Origin: CAYUVH01 sp964448135 | Lineage (GTDB): Bacteria > Verrucomicrobiota > Verrucomicrobiia > Limisphaerales > UBA8199 | Direction of reading: 5' to 3' | Length of the DNA stretch: 29,462 bases | Assembly (NCBI GenBank): GCA_964448135.1 | Contig: CAYUVH010000030.1 | Location: 1 to 29,462, forward strand | Part shown: piece after piece, positions 23,956-29,462 of the stretch | How the letters are laid out: each line of letters opens with the position of its first letter | Position numbering within the stretch: the first letter of the stretch is position 1 | The notes under the pieces: model-generated | What the model saw: only the letters and a program-made list of their open reading frames with translations | Told to the model about the DNA's origin: nothing | Database searches by the model: none | Program-made: the position numbers and the translations under genes

Positions 23956-24693
23956 CTGGCGGCCGGCGGCCCATAGAATGCCGTCGGTCAGCAATTGGGC
24001 GTATTCCGCGGTGTCTGCGGCCTTCACGTCGTGACCGAGCGTGGTCGCAAAGACACGGCCCTTGCCATATTCATGCACCCAGCAAACGGTGTGCACGCGG
24101 CCGTCGTGCGGGCTTTTGGCTTTCAGCAATGCCGTGCTGCCCGGAAGAAACTCAATGGTCTGGTAGAGCTCGTCGCCGGGGTCCTGCCAGTGGTCGGGAA
24201 AGTTTTTCGTGGTCGGATGAACGACATCCGTCTTGTCCACGGTGAACGGCTCGTAGGGATCATGGATTTTTGAGCGCATGCCGCAGAATTCCTCCCATGC
24301 CTTGATCTCCGGCGCCCGGCGAAACGCGTGCACGGCGCAATGAATCAAGACGGCGGGCTTGCCGGCCTTGGTCGCGGCCATGGCGTTCAGGAGAAAACGC
24401 GGATCTGCTTCATCGTAACAGAAATCGTACACCACGACGTCATAGCCGTCGGCGAAGTTCGGATTCGCGAGGAGGTCCATGTTGGTCTGCACCGAGAACT
24501 GGACGCTGGCCGGACCGCTGAGCTTGCTGGTGAGCAGCGGCGCAAGCTTCGCGTAATCGTGGTAACCACCGCCGGCGAAGAAGAGGGCCTTGAGCGGTCT
24601 GGCCGCCGGAGCTTTCGCGGGCGTTTTGTCCTGTGCGAAGCCGGCGGCAATTGCCAGGCACAGAACGAGCAGACAGGTGATGGGGGTTTTCAT
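23953..24693 (-). CDS. Secreted ThuA-domain (trehalose-utilisation-like) protein
   Basis: A 246-residue protein with signal peptide (cleaved near 'GFAQ', 20) and one ThuA-like, class I glutamine-amidotransferase-fold domain: 'LKALFFAGGGYHDY', 'YDVVVYDFCYDEADPRFL', 'GKPAVLIHCAVHAFRR', 'DELYQTIEF' and 'WVHEYGKGRVFATTLGHD'. ThuA domains occur in many exported planctomycete and verrucomicrobial proteins linked to sugar turnover; enzymatic activity is not established for this type. ATG at 24693 is chosen because the signal peptide begins there; it is 20 bp after the livF stop, so the gene may be the last of the Liv operon, though the functional link is unclear. Confidence 0.85.
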   Translation of the reverse strand: MKTPITCLLVLCLAIAAGFAQDKTPAKAPAARPLKALFFAGGGYHDYAKLAPLLTSKLSGPASVQFSVQTNMDLLANPNFADGYDVVVYDFCYDEADPRFLLNAMAATKAGKPAVLIHCAVHAFRRAPEIKAWEEFCGMRSKIHDPYEPFTVDKTDVVHPTTKNFPDHWQDPGDELYQTIEFLPGSTALLKAKSPHDGRVHTVCWVHEYGKGRVFATTLGHDVKAADTAEYAQLLTDGILWAAGRQ

Positions 24694-24713
24694 AAGCGGG
24701 GATGTTTGGGCGT

Positions 24714-25421
24714 TCAACCGCCGAGATAAGCCGAGCGGACCTGTGGATTCACACGCAACGCCGCTGATTCGTCCTTCAGGCTGATGCGGCCGGTTTCGAG
24801 GACATAGCCGAAATGCGAAATCTCCAGGGCGAGATTGGCATTCTGTTCCACCAGAAGAATGGTGATGCCGTGCTGCTGGTTGATCTCCACGATCTTTTCG
24901 AAAATCGTTTTCACCAGCAGCGGCGCGAGGCCGAGGGAAGGTTCATCCAGCATGAGGAAGCGCGGCCGGCTCATGAGCGCGCGACCAATCGCGAGCATTT
25001 GCTGTTCGCCGCCGGAAAGCGTGCCGGCGATTTGCTTCTCGCGCTCCTTCAACCGCGGGAAAACATCGAATACGTAATTGCGCTCCTTCTCGATGATGGC
25101 TTTGTCGCGCTGCAGATACGCGCCCATCATGAGGTTTTCCGCGATGGTCAGGTTCGCAAAAACCATGCGGCCCTCGGGCACGTGGGAAATTCCGAGTTTA
25201 ACCAACTGGTGGGCCGGAACGCCCGCGATGTTGCGTCCCTGGTAAAGAATTTCGCCGGAGCGCGGTTTCAGCAGCCCGGAAATCGCGCGCAGCGTGGTGG
25301 TCTTCCCCGCCCCGTTCGCGCCGATCAGCGTGACGATGCTGCCCTCCTTCACGGTCAACGAAATGTCCTGCAGCGCGGTGATCACGCCGTAGTTCACGAC
25401 CAGGTTGCGCAACTCGAGCAT
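24714..25421 (-). CDS. livF: Branched-chain amino-acid type ABC transporter ATP-binding protein LivF
   Basis: A 235-residue ATPase with Walker A GANGAGKTT (34-42), 'ISHVPEGRMVFANLTIAENL' typical of LivF, signature LSGGE (135-139), Walker B 'LMLDE' with 'PSLGLAP', and the C-terminal 'AYLGG'. Its ATG shares one base with the livG stop (TGATG on the minus strand). It pairs with LivG on the LivH/LivM membrane core. A long reading frame continuing upstream is antisense-like frame-shifted livG sequence and is not part of the protein. Confidence 0.93.
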   Translation of the reverse strand: MLELRNLVVNYGVITALQDISLTVKEGSIVTLIGANGAGKTTTLRAISGLLKPRSGEILYQGRNIAGVPAHQLVKLGISHVPEGRMVFANLTIAENLMMGAYLQRDKAIIEKERNYVFDVFPRLKEREKQIAGTLSGGEQQMLAIGRALMSRPRFLMLDEPSLGLAPLLVKTIFEKIVEINQQHGITILLVEQNANLALEISHFGYVLETGRISLKDESAALRVNPQVRSAYLGG

Positions 25422-26206
25422 CAGGTCACCACCTCCTCGCCGAGGTAGGCTTCGATCACCTTCGGATTCTTGCGGACTTCGGCCGGGGTGCCTTCGGCGA
25501 TTTTGACGCCGTAGTCGAGGAACGCGATGCGCTGACAAATGCCCATCACAACCTGCATGTCGTGTTCCACGAGCAGAACGGCGATCTGATATTTGTCCTT
25601 CACGAACTGGATGAGCTTCATCAGCTCGGCTTTTTCGCTCGGATTCATCCCGGCGGCGGGTTCGTCGAGGAGCAGGAGTTTTGGCTTGGTCGCCAGGGCG
25701 CGAATGATCTCGAGTCGGCGTTGGTCGCCGTAGGGCAGGCTCTTGGCCGGCGTATCGCGCTGCGGGCCGAGACGGAAGATATCGAGCATTTCCATCACCT
25801 GGTCGACGATCCGTTTCTCCTCGTCGGCAAAAGCGCGCCCGCGCCACAGCGCGTGCGCGATGCCGCTGGTCACATGCAGATGAAACGCCACGCGCACATT
25901 GTCGAACACGCTCAAGGAGCCGAAGAGCCGGATGTTTTGAAACGTCCGCGCGATGCCCTGTTCCGTGATTTGAAAGGGCTTCTTCCCGCTGATGGTCTGA
26001 CCGCCGAAGCTGATTTCCCCTTCTGTGGGACGGTAAACGCCGGTAATAAGATTGAAGACGGTGGTCTTGCCGGCGCCGTTCGGGCCGATGAGCCCGACGA
26101 GCTCGCGCTCCGCGATGTGAAAATTCAGCGCCGACACGGCGGTCAGCCCGCCGAAGCGGATGGTGCAATTGCGCACCGAAAGCAATTCCTGGGCGGCGGC
26201 GCTCAC
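25421..26206 (-). CDS. livG: Branched-chain amino-acid type ABC transporter ATP-binding protein LivG
   Basis: A 261-residue ATPase with Walker A GPNGAGKTT (41-49), 'GIARTFQNIRLFGSLSVFDNV' characteristic of LivG, signature variant LPYGD (157-161), Walker B 'LLLLDE' (177-182) with 'PAAGMNP', and 'LLVEHDM' with the switch histidine. The start is GTG at 26206, overlapping the livM stop as GTGA (26203-26206), so translation is coupled. The family normally carries the LSYG/LPYG form of the signature, so this is not a defect. Confidence 0.93.
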   Translation of the reverse strand: MSAAAQELLSVRNCTIRFGGLTAVSALNFHIAERELVGLIGPNGAGKTTVFNLITGVYRPTEGEISFGGQTISGKKPFQITEQGIARTFQNIRLFGSLSVFDNVRVAFHLHVTSGIAHALWRGRAFADEEKRIVDQVMEMLDIFRLGPQRDTPAKSLPYGDQRRLEIIRALATKPKLLLLDEPAAGMNPSEKAELMKLIQFVKDKYQIAVLLVEHDMQVVMGICQRIAFLDYGVKIAEGTPAEVRKNPKVIEAYLGEEVVT

Positions 26207-27162
26207 GCGGTTTTGCGCTCCGCCAGCGCCCGGCGCCGCGGAGTAAACAGGCCCTGCGGCCGCGTCAGCATGAGGACGATCAGCAGCAGCGAGTAGATGA
26301 TCATCCGATACTCGGCCACCGGCCGCAGCACTTCAGGCAGCAAGGTGAGCAGGATCGCCGCGAAAATCACCCCCACGGTGTTGCCCATGCCGCCCAAAAT
26401 AACCATCACGACGATCTCGATGGATTTCACGAAATCGAACCCCTTGGGATCGATCGAAAGTTTGAAGTGCCCGTACAACCCGCCGGCGATGCCCGCGAAA
26501 AATGCGCCGATAACGAAGGCGATGATTTTATACTTCGTGGTGTTGAGCCCCATGGCGTCGGCGGCCACTTCATCGTCGTGGACGGCAATGAATCCGCGGC
26601 CGTAAGTCGAATTCACGAGGCAGGCGATCACGTAAATCGTCAGGGCCGCAAACGTGAACACCCAGAAAAAATTCGTATAGGCCGGAATGCCGGTGAGGCC
26701 CAGCGCGCCGCCGACGGATTCCATGTTGCGAAAGATGACGCGGATGATTTCTCCGAAGCCCAGGGTGACGATCGCGAGGTAATCGCCCTTGAGCCGCAAC
26801 GACGGCACGCCGACCAACAATCCCGCCACGGCCGCGACGACGCCGCCGGCAAGCAAAGCCACCAGGAAAAGTCCGCCGGTGGTGACCGCGCCGGGCCCGC
26901 CGATGGCCGCGAGGATTTTTGGCCCCTCAAACTTCGTAATGGAGGCCGCGGTGTAGGCGCCCACCGCCATGAACCCCGCGTGCCCGAGGGAGAACTGGCC
27001 GGTGTAGCCGTTCACGAGGTTGAGGCTGACCGCGAGGATGATGTTGATCCCGATGCCGATGATGACATCGAGGTAGTAGGGGTTGATGTAGCCGGAGCCG
27101 AGGGAAATCAGCGCGCTCCCCGCCAGCGCGGCCAGCAAAAGCGTTTTGGCGCGCGCGTGCAT
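26203..27162 (-). CDS. livM: Branched-chain amino-acid type ABC transporter permease LivM
   Basis: A 319-residue permease with about eight to nine membrane segments and the LivM hallmarks 'LNLVNGYTGQFSLGHAGFMAVGAY', 'SLRLKGDYLAIVTLGFGEIIRV' and 'VMVILGGMGNTVGVIFAA'. It forms the channel together with LivH, encoded 2 bp upstream (LivH stop at 27165-27167, this ATG at 27160-27162). The C-terminus ends in a basic tail after the last membrane segment. Confidence 0.93.
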   Translation of the reverse strand: MHARAKTLLLAALAGSALISLGSGYINPYYLDVIIGIGINIILAVSLNLVNGYTGQFSLGHAGFMAVGAYTAASITKFEGPKILAAIGGPGAVTTGGLFLVALLAGGVVAAVAGLLVGVPSLRLKGDYLAIVTLGFGEIIRVIFRNMESVGGALGLTGIPAYTNFFWVFTFAALTIYVIACLVNSTYGRGFIAVHDDEVAADAMGLNTTKYKIIAFVIGAFFAGIAGGLYGHFKLSIDPKGFDFVKSIEIVVMVILGGMGNTVGVIFAAILLTLLPEVLRPVAEYRMIIYSLLLIVLMLTRPQGLFTPRRRALAERKTA

Positions 27163-27164
27163 GC

Positions 27165-28058
27165 TCAGACTTTTTCGGTCTGCGACTTGCCAAGCAAGCC
27201 CGCGGGACGGACCAGCAGAATCAGGATCAGCAACCCGAACGCGATGGCGTCGGTGTAGGTGGACCAGCGGCTGCCGTTGACGAAGGTTTCGACGATGCCC
27301 AGCAGGATGCCGCCCAGCGCCGCGCCGGGGACATTGCCGATGCCGCCCAGCACCGCGGCCACGAAAGATTTCAACCCGGGCAGAATGCCCATCAGCGGAT
27401 CGATGGCGGGATAGTTCAACGAATAGAGAATACCACCTGCCGCAGCGAGGGCCGAGCCGAGGGCGAAGGTGAAGGAGATCACGACATCGTTGTTAATGCC
27501 CACGAGCGAAGCGGCGAGCGGATTGAATGACACAGCGCGCATGGCGGTGCCGATGCGCGTCTTCAACACGATGAATCGCAATCCCAGCAACATGGCCATG
27601 GTCACGACAAACACCACGATCTGATTGCTGGAAAGCACAAGGCCCCCCATGAAATGAAAAGAATGCTCGGGGAACAAAGGCGGGAAGGATTTGGGCGCCG
27701 CGCCGAAGACATACTGGCCGGTGTTTTCGAGGAGGAGTGAAACGCCGATCGCGGTGATCAGGACGTTTAGTTTAGACCGGTCGCGCAGGGGTTTGTAGGC
27801 GAGGCGCTCGATCACCACGCCCAAGATCGCGCAGACCAGCATCGCCCCGGCCAGGACAATCAGGCCGCCCCAAAGCGACTCCTTCGGCAGCAGCCGCGAG
27901 AGATAGAACCCCGCGAACGACCCCACCATGAAGACATCGCTATGCGCGAAATTGATGAAGCGCAACACCCCATAAACCATCGTGTAGCCGAGCGCGATGA
28001 GCGCGTAGATGGAGCCCAGGGAAAGGCCGTTGATGAGCTGTTGCAGGAACTCGTTCAA
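27165..28058 (-). CDS. livH: Branched-chain amino-acid type ABC transporter permease LivH
   Basis: A 297-residue permease with eight likely membrane segments. LivH signatures are 'LINGLSLGSIYALIALGYTMVYGVLRFINFAHSD' near the start and 'LPGLKSFVAAVLGGIGNVPGAALGG' near the end. The start codon is TTG at 28058, which overlaps the livK stop as TTGA (28055-28058); no ATG occurs before residue 28, within the first membrane segment. A weak start with translational coupling would keep permease output below that of the binding protein (inference). Confidence 0.92.
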   Translation of the reverse strand: MNEFLQQLINGLSLGSIYALIALGYTMVYGVLRFINFAHSDVFMVGSFAGFYLSRLLPKESLWGGLIVLAGAMLVCAILGVVIERLAYKPLRDRSKLNVLITAIGVSLLLENTGQYVFGAAPKSFPPLFPEHSFHFMGGLVLSSNQIVVFVVTMAMLLGLRFIVLKTRIGTAMRAVSFNPLAASLVGINNDVVISFTFALGSALAAAGGILYSLNYPAIDPLMGILPGLKSFVAAVLGGIGNVPGAALGGILLGIVETFVNGSRWSTYTDAIAFGLLILILLVRPAGLLGKSQTEKV

Positions 28059-29224
28059 GGATTGATCGTCTCGACGTACTTGAACTTCCCATCCTGGATC
28101 GTGATGATGACCGCCGGCTTGGTCGCATTGCGATGCTCGTCAATCGTCGTCTTGCCGCTGACACCCTCGAAATCCTTCGTCTTTGCGAGTTCATCGCGCA
28201 CTTTCGCCGGCTCGGTCGTGCCCGCGCGCTTCATCGCGTCGGCCAGCACCCCCACGGTGTCGTAGCCCAGCGCGGCCATCGCGTCCGGCACTTCGCCGTT
28301 GTAACGCGCCTTGTAGCGTTTCACGAACTCCTGGATTTTCGGCGACGTGGCCTCGGCGGAAAAGTGCGTGGAATAATACGCGCCTTCCATGGCCTTGCCA
28401 CCCAACTCCACCAACTCCGGAGCCTCCCAACCGTCGCCGCCAAAGATCGGCACCGTGATGCCCAGGTCGCGCGCCTGACGGGCGATCAAACCGGCTTCCG
28501 TGTAATAAGATGGCACAAAAATCGCGTCCGGGTTCGCTGCCTTGATCGCCGTGAGCTGCGCTTTGAAGTCCTTGTCGCCGCTGTTGAACTTCTGTTCGAT
28601 GGCGATCTTGCCGCCCATGCCGGTGAAGGTTTCCTTGAAATTGCTGCCCAGGCCCACGCTGTAAGGCGTCGCCGCGTCGATGAGCAGCGCGACGTTTTTG
28701 GCCTTCAGCGTCTTGTCCGCAAAAATCGCCAGCACCTTGCCTTGGAAGGGATCAATGAAACAAACGCGGAAAATGTAATCGCCCTTCTCCGTCACCTCCG
28801 GCTTCGTTGAGGACGGTGAGATCATCGGGATCTTGTTCAACTGGCAGACGTCCGCCGCTTCGATGGAGCGGCCGGAAGCGACCTCGCCCAGCAGCGCGAC
28901 AATGCCGTCGCGGGAGATGAGTTTGCGCGCGATGGTGGAGGATTCGCCGGGGGTGGAGCGGTTGTCCTCGGTGATCAGCTCGAATTTTTTGCCCAGCACG
29001 CCGCCGGCGGCGTTGAGGTCTTCCACGCCAAGCAGGGTTCCGTTATGCGAGGATTTTCCGAACGCGGCTTCCTTGCCGGTAAGCGAGGCGAACTCGCCGA
29101 CCTTGATGGTGTTGCCGCTGGCGCCGCCGCCATTGCCGCCGGAGGGTTTGCATCCCGTGAGAAAGCCCACCGCCAGCAATCCGACACCGAGCAACACTGC
29201 ACACTGTCTGCGCCATCGTATCAT
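28055..29224 (-). CDS. livK: Branched-chain amino-acid type substrate-binding lipoprotein LivK
   Basis: A 389-residue periplasmic-binding protein (Peripla_BP_6 type I fold). A lipobox 'LTGC' puts the lipidated cysteine at 25, followed by a Gly/Ser linker. The fold is marked by 'IKVGEFASLTGKEAAFG', 'VEDLNAAGGVLGKKFELITEDNRS', 'GEVASGRSIEAADVCQ', 'IPMISPSSTKPEVT', 'PYSVGLGSNFKE' and 'FGGDGWEAPEL'. These fit the LivJ/LivK group rather than urea or amide binders, but the ligand (Leu/Ile/Val or another small amino acid) cannot be fixed from sequence. First gene of the LivKHMGF operon. Confidence 0.93.
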   Translation of the reverse strand: MIRWRRQCAVLLGVGLLAVGFLTGCKPSGGNGGGASGNTIKVGEFASLTGKEAAFGKSSHNGTLLGVEDLNAAGGVLGKKFELITEDNRSTPGESSTIARKLISRDGIVALLGEVASGRSIEAADVCQLNKIPMISPSSTKPEVTEKGDYIFRVCFIDPFQGKVLAIFADKTLKAKNVALLIDAATPYSVGLGSNFKETFTGMGGKIAIEQKFNSGDKDFKAQLTAIKAANPDAIFVPSYYTEAGLIARQARDLGITVPIFGGDGWEAPELVELGGKAMEGAYYSTHFSAEATSPKIQEFVKRYKARYNGEVPDAMAALGYDTVGVLADAMKRAGTTEPAKVRDELAKTKDFEGVSGKTTIDEHRNATKPAVIITIQDGKFKYVETINP

Positions 29225-29462
29225 AACTAGTGATTCTGAAGTTTTTGGCCGGCAGGATCAGGGCATAAAACGCCACCCCGTCACCCGTTACCACCGGCTC
29301 GCGCCACAAGCTAGGGAATCACCGCTCCGGTTTCAATCCTCAAAGCAACAGGGCAGCCTGCCGCGGTTTCGCCGAGAGAATCCAGCATCGTCTTTTCCCC
29401 TGTAAACAGCCGCGAACGGGTTGATGATCCCCTGCCCCGTAAATTTGGGGACGCTGTCGCCG
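29225..29462. other. Upstream region of the Liv operon and window edge
   Basis: 238 bp without a gene. I could not find a convincing promoter for livK. The last 28 bp (29435-29462) read CCCC-GT-AAATTT-GGGG followed by ACGCTGTCGCCG, a form that resembles the ends of dispersed IS200/REP-associated elements. Only part of it is in the window. Confidence 0.35.

Noticed and set aside
25422..26168. Extension of livF to a 484-residue protein
   Set aside because: The extra N-terminal part is frame-shifted livG sequence (Arg-rich, no domain); the LivF start is fixed by its ATG overlapping the livG stop.
24714..29224. Urea/amide (UrtABCDE) transporter instead of Liv
   Set aside because: Gene order K-H-M-G-F and the binding-protein motifs fit the Liv group better, and no urease genes are in the window; the ligand nevertheless remains open.
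29240..29320. Promoter of the Liv operon
   Set aside because: No hexamer pair with acceptable spacing could be identified; only weak AT-rich words were seen.

Overview
The window is a gene-dense, GC-rich bacterial chromosome segment, most likely from a free-living Verrucomicrobiota bacterium of the Pedosphaera/Limisphaera type. This is inferred from three things: large secreted proteins built of Ig-like, Kelch and LamG modules with a 'SWP...FFRL' C-terminal module; a double-membrane (Gram-negative) gene set (TolC, RND pump, porin-like barrel); and several families of short dispersed repeats of the kind that litter such genomes. I saw no rRNA, tRNA, CRISPR array or transposase gene.

Layout. 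1-290: dispersed repeats, including a REP-like hairpin element in two copies 129 bp apart. 291-4887 (minus): two ABC systems head to tail. The first is an ABC-2 type ATPase and permease followed by a membrane-anchored TPR protein; the second is a LolD-like ATPase with an FtsX-type permease. 5054-10010 (minus): a six-gene metal-uptake locus. In transcription order it has a small His-rich membrane protein, an outer-membrane beta-barrel protein, a ZnuA/TroA-type binding protein, its ATPase, its permease, and a second, paralogous small His-rich protein. The two small-protein genes share a 17-bp upstream motif at exactly the same distance from the start codon. 10248-13157 (plus): a secreted protein with five Ig-like repeats and a pilus-protein-like C-terminus. 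13149-19073 (minus): a PadR-type repressor, RND pump, membrane-fusion protein and TolC, all joined by 4-nt ATGA overlaps, with a 26-bp palindrome directly before the padR start codon. 19359-20162 (plus): a methyltransferase closely resembling mycobacterial phthiotriolone/phenolphthiotriol methyltransferases. 20540-23944 (plus): a 1134-residue secreted Kelch/BACON-like/LamG protein behind a clear promoter and a duplicated 17-bp operator-like sequence. 23953-29224 (minus): a complete branched-chain amino-acid type ABC importer (LivK-H-M-G-F order) followed by a secreted ThuA-domain protein. 29225-29462: upstream region of the Liv operon, ending in a repeat-like sequence.

How the parts work together. 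Most genes concern traffic across two membranes: metal uptake through an outer-membrane barrel, periplasmic binder and inner-membrane ABC importer; drug or metabolite efflux through a tripartite pump under local repression; amino-acid-type uptake; and secreted adhesion or binding proteins. The most promising uncharacterised biology is the metal locus bracketed by paralogous His/Cys membrane proteins with a shared upstream motif. Next come the hairpin repeat family with compensatory stem changes, and a low-complexity repeat that appears to supply ribosome-binding sites to two ABC genes.
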